64,000 nucleotides of DNA from Agelaius tricolor. Its lineage: Eukaryota; Chordata; Aves; Passeriformes; Icteridae. Below the pieces are notes generated by a model. The model saw nothing but the letters and a program-made list of their open reading frames with translations. It had not been told where the DNA came from and ran no database searches. The translations under genes were made by a program, and so were the position numbers. Where the stretch lies: the NCBI GenBank assembly GCA_023055355.1, contig JALJCS010000007.1:468001-532000 (forward strand). Direction: 5' to 3'. Shown here in pieces: positions 1 through 11,465 of this stretch; positions within the stretch are counted from its first letter, which is position 1; every line of letters starts with the position of its first letter.

Positions 1-110
1 CACTGGGGCTTGGAGCAGCCTGGGACAGTGGGAGGTGTCCCTGCCATGGCAGGGCTGGGAAGAGATGATCTTTGAAGTCCCTCCCAACCCAATCCCTGTA
101 TGATTCCATG
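1..110 (+). mobile_element. CR1 LINE 3'-end fragment
   Basis: The text carries the avian CR1 tail: a stretch reading roughly 'gggacagtgggaggtgtccc', then 'tgccatggcag', then a 'ccctcccaaccc' end. The same phrases recur at many other places in the window. It lies in the STIM1 intron upstream of the first visible exon and continues beyond the left edge. Confidence 0.75.
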
Positions 111-494
111 CTGCCAGGGCTTTGCTCCTGGTGCTACCCCTGTCCAGTGAATCAAGCAGAGCTGAGCTCTGCGAGTAGAGCTTCAGGTGCCAACATTGAC
201 CTGCTCACCTGGGGCTCCTGCTTTGGGCTGTGCAGGTCCCACCCAGGGAGCAGGGCTGGAGCCATGAGGTGTCTGTGAGGGTGGAATGGCCCTGGAAGTG
301 CCCTGTTCTTGGCTCTCCAGGTGGGATGAATCACACAGAGCCGCTCTCTGCGTCAGGCAAGATGCTCAGATAAGGTGTTCAGAGGCACCTACATCAGCAA
401 TGCTGGAGTTCTCCATGGGCTGGGCATTAATCCAGCATGTTCAGCACCAGCTTAAAGCTGCTTCTGCATTAAACAGGCCCTAACTGCTGGCACG

Positions 495-680
495 AGGTGG
501 GACAGTGCTGGTGGCATGAGGACAGTGGGATGGTGCTGCTGGGGTGGTGTCAGTGGGACTGGGATGGTGCCAGTGGGGTGGTGTTGCTGTGGTTGGTGGC
601 AGTGGGATGGGGATGGTGCCAGTGGGCTGGTGCTAATGGGGTGGTGCTGCTCTCATGGTGCCAGTGGGCCAGTGCCAGAC
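495..680. repeat. Degenerate GGTG/CAGTGGG repeat in STIM1 intron
   Basis: Short units such as 'ggtgccagtggg' and 'gggatggtgc' recur with variation. The bases between 110 and 495 are ordinary intron in which I see no gene or element. Confidence 0.5.
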
Positions 681-714
681 CTGGCTGAGCTCCGCGGGCC
701 AGGCTGGGCTGTGC

Positions 715-1060
715 TATGCTCTCGCTCTCTCCTGGTGGAGCTCCACAGGCTGGGCTGGGCTGTGCCCTCACTCTCTCCTGGTGGAGCTCCACAGGCCAGG
801 CTATGCCCTCCCTCTGTCCTGGTGGAGCTCCACAGGCCGGGCTGCGCCCTCACTCTCTCCTGGCGGAGCTCCGCAGGCTGGGCTGGGTTGTGCCCTCACT
901 CTCTCCTGGCGGAGCTCCGCAGGCTGGGCTGGGCTGTGCCCTCACTCTCTCCTGGCGGAGCTCCGCAGGCCGGGCCGGGCTGTGCCCTCGCTCTGTCCTG
1001 GTGGAGCTCCGCAGGCCGGGCCGGGCTGTGCTCTCGCTCTGTCCTGCAGAGCTCCGTGGG
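715..1060. repeat. 46-bp minisatellite before STIM1 exon
   Basis: About seven copies of a 46-bp unit containing 'ctctctcctggtggagctcc' and 'gggctgggctgtgccctc'. It ends about 40 bp before the 3' splice site at 1098. The reading frames stay open across it, but the composition is purely that of the repeat, so I treat it as intronic. Confidence 0.85.
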
Positions 1061-1098
1061 CCGTGCCCTCCCCTCACTGTCCCCCTGTGTCGTTGCAG

Positions 1099-1165
1099 CT
1101 CCGGCCTTGCCCAGCACAGTCCGGCAGCGCCTGGTGGAGCCGCAGCACGGCCACGGATCGCAGAG
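1099..1165 (+). CDS. STIM1: STIM1 penultimate coding exon (short form)
   Basis: STIM1 is the single-pass ER membrane calcium sensor that opens plasma-membrane Orai channels when stores empty. This exon encodes part of the cytosolic tail after the Orai-activating domain. The 3' splice site is 'gtcgttgcag' ending at 1098. The peptide contains VRQRLVEPQH and ends GSQ plus two bases of an Arg codon. The donor is AG|GTTGGT at 1166. It joins in phase to the last exon at 9215, rebuilding an Arg followed by DLTRCDSDSS, the order found in vertebrate STIM1. The preceding exon is outside the window. The identification rests on the fit with the last exon. Confidence 0.88.
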
Positions 1166-1489
1166 GTTGGTAGAGAGTCTCGTGCCGGGGCAGCCCGAGG
1201 CGGGCCCCGTGGCCCCGCTGCGCGCGGGCCGAGTGTCCCTGCGCCGAATGCACAGCCTCACCTCCGGACAGTCCTTCGGCTCCGACCCGCCCGGCTCCAG
1301 CCCATCGCCTGCCTCCACCTCCTCCACCTCCTGCTCCTCATCCACCACCACCGCACCTGCTCCTGCTTGCCATGTCCACCCTATCTATTACCATCACACC
1401 ACCTCTTATTTCCTCCAGATGGATTCCATCCCCGACCTGCCCCCTCCTGATGTCACCTCTGGAGTTCGCTGTCGCACTGGGAGCTTTGG
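1099..1489 (+). CDS. STIM1: STIM1 extended exon, candidate STIM1L form
   Basis: If the donor at 1166 is skipped, the frame stays open for 324 more bases (108 codons) to a second donor, GG|GTATAT at 1490. That donor leaves the same phase (two bases), so the last exon at 9215 still joins in frame. The added peptide is low-complexity Ser/Pro/Thr-rich with distinctive patches (SLRRMHSLTSG near its start, MDSIPDLPPPD near its end). Mammalian STIM1L, the muscle-enriched actin-binding isoform, arises from an extended exon adding 106 residues at this place, so position, phase and size all fit. Both donors are weak, as expected for regulated choice. Use of this form in birds is inferred. Confidence 0.6.
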
Positions 1490-4400
1490 GTATATTGCTG
1501 TTTCTTTTCTAGCCGCCTCCTGCCTGCCGTGCCTCGGAGCTGATGCTTGCTGGGGCGCTCTTTCTCTCACCTTCCTCCTGCCCTTTTCTTTTGGGCCCTT
1601 GTTCCGTGATTTATCCACTCTTGTTCCTTCTGCTGCTCTCCCGAGCCGCTGGAGCCTCTGAGGAGGACTCCGTGGGCCATCCCCATGCCCAGGAGCTCAG
1701 AGGGGGCGTTCCCAAGGTGCTCTGCTGCTGTTTTACTGCAGCTGAGCAAATGAGAATTCCCAGGTGCTCAGTGTTCCCTGAACAAGGGATGCGAGGAGGT
1801 AACAGAGCTGATCACCAAACCTGATCTGATTTGGAGCCTGGACCTCCCTGGGGTCCTCACAAGTGAATTGCAAAGGGAACATGATGGGTGGGCACCACGA
1901 GGAAGCAGCTGGAGAAATCTGGGATGGTTTTCAGAGGTGCTAGAGTGGCAGTATAGCAATGTGTTCTGGAGTGCCTCTGGTCTGGTAGGGATGAGGAACA
2001 GGGTGGCTAGGGAATGTCTGAGGAGGGAGCTGGAGCTGCTCCTGTTGGCTTTAGCTTGGTCCCCTTCAGTTGGCTCTTTGGTCCATCCTAGGGACTGGTT
2101 ATCCTCCATCCCTCAATGCCAGAGCTGTCCCAGTTCATGGTGCTGGTGACAGGGAGGAGCAGGAATCTTGCCTGGTGCTCCAAGGGGCCCTGACAGCTTG
2201 GCAGGAATGCTGTGTGTCCCAAGCGCAGGGTCAGGCTCCTGGGGTGGCTTTCACCCCAGGGAGATCCCACACATCCTGGTCCCAGGGGTCAGGGGTGCAG
2301 CCAGTCCCGAGGTGTTGTGTCCCTGTGGGATCCCCTGGGACACTGGGATGTGTGCTCGTGGCCTCAGCTGTGCCAGGCACTCAATGCAGGCAGTGGGGAG
2401 GCTGTGATGGACCAGGGAATCCTGTTCCTGCCAGGTCATTCCATCTCTGTTCCATGCTTTCTCCATGGCAAAATTAAAATCAGTCTGCTGACCCTCAGTA
2501 GTGGGAGCAGACTGCTGGGAGAGTGCTGGAAGTCCCTGGGTGAGGCAGAGGAGAGGGGAAATGTCCTTCCACCATCATTTCTCCAGGCAGGGAAGCATTC
2601 CCAGTCACCACATCTTCACCCATCCCAGCACAATGCCCCATTATCCCCTTACCTGTGGGTTCCCCTGCCCTCAGGTGCTGGGATCTCTCCTGGCCTTGTT
2701 CACAGTCTCTGGTTTGGATGTTCCACCCCCTCCCTGCCCCATGTGTCTCCAAGCTGAGCAGCCCCAGGCACATTCTGGAGTCTGGAATACCGAGGGGGAA
2801 ATTCCTGCACCTGCTCCACAATGGAGAATTAAAGAGCAGCATCTCAGTTAATTCAGTAATGGTTGGTTGGGGATGATGAGAAGCTGTGTAATTAATTAAC
2901 TCCTACCAGTGGGAGCTCAATTGCAGCTGTCCCAGTTGGACTGGTAAAAGCTGGGAATGCTGCTGGTCCCTGCTTCCATTGCCTCCCTGACTCTGCAGGA
3001 GGGAGAGCTCATTCTGGCAGCCTGGGGCTCATGTCCTGTGTCCAAAACAGCTGTTTAAATGTGATTTATTTCCACTGAGGCCCATGGCACGTGGAGTTCT
3101 GCCCAGGACAAAGCCTGAGTCCCTGCAGACCCCCCGAGAGTGGCAGAGGGAAACAGGATCCAGTGTGGGGACCCCAGGAAGGGAAGGGGAAGGTGCCAGA
3201 GGAGGGAATAAGTGGGGCCTGCCCTGGTCAGAGCCCAGCTGGTCACCACTGGATGTGACCTGTCCTGTCCCTGCTCCCGTGGCAAAGCCCAGCTGGTGAT
3301 GCAGGAGAAGGGATGGAGTCAGAACCTCCCACCTGGGACTTGCTCCAGCTGCACCTCAGCAGGCAGCTCCCCCACCTCATCATCCCTGCTCAGCCCAGCA
3401 GCAGGAATGAGGAGTTGGGTGCCCGAGGATGTGGGTTTGTGGTGTGCTGATAACTGTTTTATCCAGCTGCATCACTAGCAGGCCCTGCTCTGATGCATCC
3501 CCAAAAGTGCCGCTGCCGATGGATTGCTGCCCCTCCTTGATACCCCCGCTCCTGGAGGCCTTTCCTTCCATCCCTCAGCCTCCCGGGGAGCCTCAGAAAG
3601 GCCCTCCAGGGAGTCACTGCAAGGAGCAGAGCCCCAGAGTGTCCCGGCTCCCTCGGTAGGAGGAATGTGCCCCCCTGGCGCTGGGGGCTGCTGGAGCTCT
3701 TTAGCCTCTCGCACATCCAGCAGAGCCCAGGCTGGGCAGGGCTCGCAGGAGAATCCTCTCCAACCCCCGAGGAGCGAGGCTGGGGATCGCTGTCTCCGGA
3801 GTCCTGCTGGGGTTATCCTGGCAGGGAGCCTCTCCCTCAACTCCTCACTCTCTGCTTCTCTTTTGCAATTGGCTTCAGAGGATCCGGCGCCAATAAGGTC
3901 AGAGCGGTTCCGGGCCGGAGGCGGCTGCGGGATCGGGGGGTCCCCGGGGGGAGAGGGGCTGGAGGGGCTGTGTGTGCACAGGGGTTTCTGCTGCCAGTGC
4001 CTGCCTCGGGTGGATGAAACCCACGGAGAGGGGAGCGTAGCACCAAATGCCCAGGCCCTTCTCCAACCAGGAAGGGAGGCAGCAGCCAAAGCTCAGCGAA
4101 GGGAGAGAGTCAGGAATCCAGGGAAATGAGTAATTCACAGCTCAAGCAGGGTGGAAGGGAGGAAGCTGCTGTTGGGTGTGCGTTGAGGCTGTGCCAAGCT
4201 CAGCCCCACTGCAAATTTGGGACTTTGCCTTAAGAAAAACCTTGGTCCCTGGTGCCACACACACAGAGCCCAGCAGCTGAGGGTGCTCTGAGAGCCAGAC
4301 ACAGAGGGATGGGGCAGCCAGGGCTCTGTGGCTGCTGCAGCACACCCAGGGCAGCTCCTGGGCCATGCTGGGCTGGACCCCAGCAGGAACACCCAGAGAA

Positions 4401-6206
4401 ATCCCTCATGGGCTGCAGGGCTGGGGAAAAATAGGTGTTTGTTCTCCATCCTCCTGCTGCTCCTCCCCTGCTCCTCCACTCCCAGGCTTCCTGTACTCCA
4501 AGCTTTCCTTTTCCATGCTTTGCTCTCTGCTTCTTTTGTTCACCATCCCCATCTCCTCACCCTCCCTCCCTCCCTCCCTCCCGGCTCGGGTGGATCCTGG
4601 TGGGGTGGGAGGGAGCCAGGAGGAAGCAGACCCATCCTGCCTTAGGCAGGGTCCCTCTGTGGAGGTGCTGGAGTGCCTGGATCCATGGAAAAGAGCAGGG
4701 AGAGCTGCTGGCGTGGAGGAAGGCTCGGGCTCCCAGGTATTTCTCTGTCCAGTTGCTGCTCTGTGGTTTCCAGGAGGGATGAGCTGTCAGGGGCTCCTGC
4801 TGCTCCACAAAAACACCTCCTCTGATCCCTGCCTGGGATCCCATCCAAGGCCAGCCTGTCCTGGGATAGCTTTTCCTCTTGAAAGTGTGCTGGAACAGTT
4901 GAGGAGCATAATCCTCATGGAAATCAGTGGGATATAGGGCAGGCCTTGCTGAGCCTCATCCTGGGAATGCTCTTTCCTCCCTGTTGTCCTGGCATGGACT
5001 CAAGAGTGTCCACTCCTCAGTGTGATCTCAGGAATCCTGTCCCTGCTCTCGTGCACTTCTTTGTGGGAGCCACCAGGAAAAGGCTCATTTGGGGCTGAAG
5101 AAAATCCCAGAAGTTCCTGGCCATTGGTGTTCAGCTCCCAAAATCATCCCGTGGGTGCCCCAACAGGAATGCAGGAGGGCCCTGTGCCTGTGCCAGGTGT
5201 CCCTTGGATTGTCCCTGCTGTGGTGGCTGTGCCCTCCGTGCCAGGATATCCCCAGAGCCTGGCACAGCAGGGTGGGCACTCTGCTGCTCTGGTGGCTGCT
5301 GCTGTCACCAGCTCCTCCCTGTGTCCTTCAGGAATATATTCCTGACTTGCAGCTGGAGGGATTGTGTATGAGCAGAGTAGGAATATTTGGGAATTGTGTG
5401 CTCTTGGGCATCAGCTCCTTCAGCCCCCTTGGATGAGCCCAGAGGGATGAACTGGGGCTCCCAGGAGGTGGAACCCATGTGGTGCACCCACTCCAGGGTG
5501 AGATCCCAGAGAACAGCCACCCCAGGAGCGGGGACACGCACCCTGTGCTGCAGCCAGAGCGGCCCCAGGAGGTGACACGGTGGCCCTGGTGTCACCGAGG
5601 CCCTGCCCGGCTCTGCAGTGTGGGACCAGCTGTCCTGGGATCGGGTTCCCACTCTGCTCTCCAGACAGAAGATCCTCGTGGAGCAGAGCATGGCTCTCCA
5701 TCTGCTGCTGTCCTCTGCTGCCCCTGCTGCATTGAAACCTGCCAGGCCTGCAGGAGAGGGAGCAGCTCCATGGAGCCCAGCAGGGAACACTCACCTCTTC
5801 ACACATCCTTGAAGTCTCCTCAGTTGGAAGAAAATCCATTTTCTCCAGTATCTGCTGCCCTCTTGCTGTTAGAAAGGATTTCTATCACGGGCCCTGACCC
5901 GGGTCTCTCCCTGTGGGACTGTGGCAGCCAGAGGGACGGACTGGATTTCCTGGAGGAGATTAGATTCTCTGGTGGAGCTGGGGCACTGCCTGTGAAGGGA
6001 GCAGGTGTTGCTGTGCCCCCATCCCCAGCCAGGGCATGTGGGGTCCCTCAGGGCTCTCCCACCCCCTCCATGAGTCCAGAGTGGGCCCTGCATTCCTGCC
6101 AGGACCCGATCCTGCCTGGCCCTGACCCTGGCTCTGCCCAGCACCGTTCCTGTGCCAAGGTTCTGCCCCACAGCCTGGCTCCTTCTCCAGCCCTGCTGGG
6201 ACCCCA
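1490..6206 (+). other. STIM1 last intron, proximal part, largely unique
   Basis: The intron lies between STIM1 exons 1099-1165 and 9215-9767. I see no convincing exon, RNA gene or full transposon here. A GC-rich, less repetitive patch at about 3500-4130 includes a possible 19-base micro-exon (see findings). A short (CCCT)n run lies at about 4560-4581. Confidence 0.6.
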
Positions 6207-6207
6207 G

Positions 6208-6297
6208 CTATCCCAGTTACCCCTGCTATCCCAGTTACCCCTGCTATCCCAGTTACCCCAGCTATCCCAGTTACCCCAGCTATCCCAGTTACCACAG
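6208..6297. repeat. 18-bp tandem repeat
   Basis: Five copies of the 18-base unit 'ctatcccagttacccctg' with minor variation, in the STIM1 last intron. Confidence 0.9.
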
Positions 6298-6849
6298 TGA
6301 CAGCCATGGGCCACCGGCCGTGACAGTGACCTTCTGCAGTATCCCCTGGTGTCCCTGGGAGCTCGGAGGCTCCACACGTGTGATGATGGCACTTGTGTCC
6401 CTTGGAAGGCTCCAGCTGCCCACTCAGAATCCCCTGGGATCTCACACCACTGGGCTGTTCCCTTCTCCCAGCAGCTCACCTGGGATGTGGCTCAGACACC
6501 AGCCAGGCTGGGCCCCAGGCGAGGACAGGGACAATGCCAGCAGTGCCCAGGGCTCCTTGCTGCTGGGCAGGAGGAGAGCTGAGGTGTTCTGCACAGCTGG
6601 GCTCCCCCACTGGATCCAGGGCTGAATGCCAGCCACCCACAGGATCCTCTTTTCCTCCGTGTGTTCCCTGGAGCTGCGGAACGAGGGCCCAGCTTTATTC
6701 CATGGGTTCTGTTAAAGGAATGCTCTTGTTCCAGCACAAGGAGAAGGTTCTGGGCCTATCCCAGCACAGGCAGGACTCCAGTGTGTGCCAGCACTTTGTG
6801 GAGAGCATGAGGAGGCCAGGACTGAGACCAGTGCTGGGAAACATCATCA

Positions 6850-7176
6850 GGGACAGGGATCCTGGGCAGGGACAGGGATCCAGGGCATGGACAGGGATCC
6901 AGAGCATGGACAGGGATCCCAGGCAGGGACAGGGATCCAGAGCATGGACAGGGATCCAGAGCATGGACAGGGGTCCAAAGCATGGACAGGGATCCAGGGC
7001 ATGGACAGGGATCCAGAGCAGGGACAGGGATCCAGGGCATGGACAGCGATCCAGGGCAGGGACAGGGATCCAGGGCAGGGACAGGGATCCAGGGCATGGA
7101 CAGGGATCCAGGGCATGGACAGGGATCCAGGGCATGGACAGCGATCCAGGGCAGGGACAGGGATCCAGGGCAGCCC
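6850..7176. repeat. 19-bp BamHI-site minisatellite
   Basis: About 17 copies of 'gggatccagggcatggaca' and close variants (gcagggaca, agcatggaca). Because 19 is not a multiple of three, all frames cycle through the same peptide words, which explains the long open frames on both strands. Confidence 0.92.
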
Positions 7177-7451
7177 CAGCCTGGCAGTGACACAGAGCTG
7201 GTGCTGTGGGCACACCCTGCAGGAATGGGATGGGGCATCCAGAGGCACCTGGGCAGGCTGAGAGCTGGGACCCTGCCAGCCTCGTGCAGCTCAGCAGGAC
7301 CAAGGGCAAGGCCTGCAGCTGGCTGGGGGCAACCCCAGCACAAACACAGCCTGGGGAGAATGGACTGGGAGCAGCCCTGGGAGAAGGAGCTGGAGATTGG
7401 TGGGAGAAGCTCCACAGGGCCTGGCCATGAGCACTGGGACCTGAAATCCCT

Positions 7452-8030
7452 GTGCCCTGGGCTGATCTCACAGGGTGGGCAGAGGAAAGGGATTGGGATT
7501 GTGCCCCCTCAGCTGATTTCCCACCTGCAGAGCTGCCCCAGGCCTGGGCCCAGCCCAGGGAGGAGCTGGAGCTGCTGCAGAGAGCCCAGAGGAGGCTCCA
7601 GGATGGGCAGAGGGATGGAGCAGCTCTGCTGGGAGGAAAGGCTGGCACAGCTGGGATTGTTCACCTGCACAGGAGAAGCTTTGGGCTGAGCTCAGGGTGG
7701 CCTTGCAGGGCCTGCAGGAGCCCCAGGAAAGCTGGAGAGAGACAATTTCCAGGGGATGCAGGGACAGCACCCAGGGAATGGCTGCCAGTGCCAGAGGGCA
7801 GGGCTGGGTGGGATCTTGGCCATGAGGAATTGTTCCCTGGCAGGGTGGGCAGGCCCTGGCACAGGGTGCCCAGAGCAGCTGGGGCTGCCCCTGCATCCCT
7901 GGCAGTGCCCAAGGCCAGGCTGGGCACTGGGGACAGTGGGAGGTGTCCCTGCCATGGCAGGGGTGGCTCTGGGTGGTCCTCCCAGTTCCTTCTCACCCAA
8001 ACCAGTCTGGGATTCCTGAACATCTCTGCA
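7452..8030 (+). mobile_element. CR1 LINE 3' fragment, sense
   Basis: Runs from 'gggctgatctcacagggtgg' through 'ggagctggagctgctgcaga' and 'cagggaatggctgccagtgc' to the CR1 tail 'gtgtccctgccatggcag'. It is closely similar to the copy at 23290-23830 and partly to 33280-33730. It is truncated at its 5' end, as is usual for CR1. Confidence 0.8.
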
Positions 8031-8780
8031 GTTCTCCCTGGATGTCTCCAGCTCTGTTAAGGAGGTTTTCCTTGTCTTGCCGGTCTCTTTGGCTGCCTCC
8101 AGGCCGATGTTGATGGTGGTACCGTAGGAGATGATCTGGGGGCTCTGTGCAGTGCCAGGCAGGTTTGCTCACCTATGTGCAGGGGTCTGTGCCAAGAGCA
8201 GAGATCGGGGGGCTCCAGGGCGAGGGACAGGTCAGCACCTCCCACCTCTTCCCACCGCCTCTCGCTTCTCTTCCCCTGCTCCTTCCCTTTCCATTTGCCT
8301 CCCATTCCGCTGCTCCCTCCTGTGCGTGGGCAGGGCCGGGGCCCCTCACCCATCCCCTGCCCGGGGGGCAGCTCTGCCCGTGCCCTGGCCTCCGTGGGCA
8401 GCACTGGAACCCCTGGCCCGGCTGCCTGGGCAGGCTGGCACCTGCACAGGGGCCCCGGGGAGGGGGCCAGCAGCATCCAGCCGGGAGGAGCGAGCTGTGA
8501 CTTGTCATTTCCCTCGTGCTCCTGCCTCCCACTCTCCAGAGGGCTCTGGAGCCCCGTGGGCCGTCACCGGTAGGCACAGGCTGGGCACAAACCTCGTGCA
8601 GCGGCGGGGCTGGGCATGGCTTCGTGTGGGCATGGCCAAGCTCCGATTCCTCCCATGGGGTTAGAGCTTGGCACCGGCTGAGCCAGGCAAGGGGCAGGGG
8701 CGGGGGGCCCGGGGGGCGTGGGCACACACGGATGGGGCAATGGCTGAGGGACCCCCGGGGAATCTGGGGGGAGCTGGGAT
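8031..8780 (+). other. STIM1 intron, no element recognised
   Basis: Ordinary GC-rich intron sequence without a repeat or exon that I can support. Confidence 0.5.
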
Positions 8781-8990
8781 CCAGGGGGAGGAATGGATCC
8801 CATCACACACTGAGGGGTCCCCCAGGATCCATGGGGAGGGTGGATCCCATCACAGACTGAGGGATCCCCTGGGATCCAGGGGGAGGAATGGATCCTGTCC
8901 TGGACTGAGGGATCTCCATGGGGAGCAATGGATCCTATCACAGACTGAAGGATCCCCCTGGGATCCATGGGGAGGATTGAGCCTCCATCC
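8780..8990. repeat. Tandem repeat of about 45-50 bp
   Basis: Four to five irregular units combining 'gggatccatggggagg', 'tggatcccatcacagactga' and 'gggatcccctgggatcc', about 200 bp before the last STIM1 exon. Confidence 0.8.
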
Positions 8991-9214
8991 CATTCCCATG
9001 TCCTCGCTCCCTCGAGCTGCTCGAGGTGAGCCCCCGGCTCAGGGATCCCCGACCCTGGGGCACAGAGAGGGGCCGAGCCGGGGCCGGGTGGGCAAGGGCT
9101 CAGTGCCAGCCCCTCTCGGGGTCACTGGGGTCTCTCAGCCGCTGCTGCCATCCGTGTGTGCGGGGCCGGGCCGGGTGGGCACTGACCCCTCTCTCCCGGC
9201 GCTCTCCACCGCAG

Positions 9215-9767
9215 AGATTTAACTCGCTGCGACTCCGACTCCTCCATCCCGCACCTGAGCGACCACCAGCGTATCCCCAGCTCGGCGCCCAAGCTGCTGG
9301 CTGCCCGGCCCACGCTGCTGACCAGGTCCATGGAGGAGGCTGTCCCCGGGCCCCCGGGCCCCGGCGCGCCCACGCCCAACGGCGGCAGCCGGCACGGGGA
9401 GCCCTCCGCCCTGGCGGCTTTGCAGGAGCGGCTGCCCGAGAGCCCCATGGTGATGAAGAAGATGATGACGGTGAACCACGGCATGGAGAAGTCCTCCAGC
9501 CTGGGGGAGATCAGCCACCACCCGACGGCCGGCAAGCCCAGCCACTCGGATTCGTCCCGGTCGCACAGCCCCAGCTCCACCGACCCCGACACCCCCTCCC
9601 CCATCTCTGACTGCCGGCCCAGCGGCGCCAGGAACACCCGCATCCCGCAGCTGGCCGCCAAGAAGAGCCCGGGGGACGAGGACAGCAGCCTGACGGGCGA
9701 CGAGGTTGACCTCGGCCAGAGCAAGAAAAAGTTCCCCCTAAAGATCTTCAAGAAGCCCAAGAAGTAG
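9215..9767 (+). CDS. STIM1: STIM1 last coding exon, C-terminus
   Basis: Encodes the end of the cytosolic tail of STIM1, 183 residues plus stop. The 3' splice site is 'ctccaccgcag' ending at 9214, and the first base completes the Arg codon left by the upstream exon. The sequence begins DLTRCDSDSSIPHLSDHQR, continues through the Ser/Pro-rich stretch SSRSHSPSSTDPDTPSP, and carries ARNTRIPQL, the TRIP-type EB1 microtubule-tip binding motif (9636-9647). It ends with the lysine-rich tail KKKFPLKIFKKPKK (9723-9764), which in STIM1 binds plasma-membrane phosphoinositides when STIM1 is activated. The tail is one residue shorter than the human end (KKPKK against KKPLKK, from memory). STIM2 is less likely because the tail and the downstream RRM1 neighbour match STIM1. 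Confidence 0.95.
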
Positions 9768-10502
9768 GGGGGGAGACCCCCGGACGCGTCCCGCCGGGCC
9801 CGGGGCCGGCCGTGCACCGGGAACGCAGCGCGGCCCCGGCACTCTCCGCTCCCCGAGTCACCCCGGCGCCGGCACGGGAGGAGCTATTTAAACTTATTTA
9901 TTTCCTCATCTCCGAGACGAGAAGCGCGACGCCGCCGGCTCCCCGCGAGAAGAGCCGCCCCTGCCCTCCCTCCGACCGCTGCGGTCCCGGCTTTGCTGTG
10001 CATGGCTTCCAGTTACTCCTGCTCTGCTCAGCCACGCGGCCTTTGGGTTTGGTTTCAATGTGGTTTTATTTTTTTTTTTTTAATTTTATTTTTTATTGTT
10101 GTTATTAATTTGTTTTCCTGCCTCCTCCGACTTTTGCACAGGCTGAGGGCGGGCCGGGGCCGCTCCGCACTGCCCCTGCGGTGACTCCGCTCGCAGCGGT
10201 TCTCCCTCATTGCTCCGAGTCACTTTCCCACCCCGGCCCCTCGGCTGCGCCCCTGGGAAGGGGATCCCGTCCCGAGCAGCTCTCGCTGCGCAGGAGCAGG
10301 GGAGGACTCTGCCCTTGCCGCCGGTACTTGTGTGCTCCCGGTGCCCCCGGGGGCCGCGGGGACGGGGCTGTCCCCGCACGGCTCTGCCCGGTGCCTGGGG
10401 AAGGTCGGGACAGGGGCAGGAGGGACGCACGCCTGGCCCGGGCTGTGCTTCCCCGGTGCCCTGCACTGCTCCGAACCTGCCGTGCCCGGGACCTGGCTGA
10501 GG

Positions 10503-10720
10503 ACCCTGGTGACAGGGACAGGGAGGGAACCACCCTGGTGACAGGGACAGGGAGGGAACCACCCTGGTGACAGGGACAGGGAGGGAAGGACCCTGGTGAC
10601 AGGGAACAGTGAGGGATGGACCCTGGTGACAGGGACAGGGAGGGAAGGGCCCTGGTGAATGGGACAGTGAGGAAAGGACCCTGGTGACAAGGACAGGGAG
10701 GGAAGGACCATCCCAAGGGG
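10503..10720. repeat. 29-bp minisatellite in STIM1 3'UTR
   Basis: About seven units of 'ccctggtgacagggacaggg' followed by 'agggaacca' or 'agggaagga'. Confidence 0.85.
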
Positions 10721-11221
10721 TGTTGGTGCAGAGCCAGTCCAGCCGCCACATCCACATGAAGAGGAGAGGAGGGGGCTCCCGGGAGCAGGGCCTGTCCCCT
10801 GTCCTGTGTCCCCTGTCCCAGCTGGGCAGGGCCAGAGGGAGGGACCAGGACACAGCAGGGCTCTCAGGGCAGGGGACAGGCCGTGCCTGGGGGGCAGGAC
10901 CATGACAGAGCCCTCCCCTGGAGCAGGCCGGGCGCTGGGGCTCTGTGCCCCCCACACAGGCAGTGTCCCCCTTGCCCTGGGGCCACACGCCGGGGTGTCC
11001 CTGGCTGTGCCAGCCTGACCCGGGGCTCAGTCCGTCCTCCTGTCCTCCCTCAGCACATTGTGGGTCACATCCTGCTGCTCACAGCCCCCAGCTCACCCCG
11101 GCGTGTCCCCAGCACAGCCCCGGCCACTGCGGGGCCCCCACTGAGGGCAGCAGCTGTGGCTGAGCCCACTCCCTGTGAGGGCCGAGCCTGTCCCGAGGGA
11201 TGGGGCCTGCCCCGTCCCCAG

Positions 11222-11465
11222 GGCTGAGTACTGAGGGATGAGCTCTGCCCCATTCCCAGGGCTGAGTACTGAGGGATGAGCTCTGCCCCATTCCCAGGGC
11301 TGAGTACTGAGGGATGAGCTCTGCCCCATCCCCAGGGCTGAGTACTGAGGGATGAGCTCTGCCCCATCCCTGAGCTCTGCCCCATCCCCAGGGCTGAGTA
11401 CTGAGGGATGAGCTCTGCCCCATTCCCAGGGCTGAGTACTGAGGGATGAGCTCTGCCCCACCCTG
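11222..11465. repeat. 38-bp minisatellite in STIM1 3'UTR
   Basis: Six to seven units, each with 'ctgagtactgagggatgagc' followed by 'tctgccccattccca'. One unit is partly duplicated. Confidence 0.9.

Noticed and set aside
516..1661. 381-codon open frame at the left end
   Set aside because: Only 1099-1165 (or to 1489) of it is STIM1 exon. The rest is a 46-bp minisatellite and intron.
9026..9610. Alternative frame across the STIM1 last exon
   Set aside because: The frame beginning DLTRCDSDSS and ending in the lysine-rich tail matches STIM1. The other is a GC-rich shadow.
9215..9767. STIM2 instead of STIM1
   Set aside because: The FPLKIFKKP tail, the TRIP motif context and the downstream RRM1 gene fit STIM1. 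STIM2 ends differently and lies elsewhere in vertebrates.
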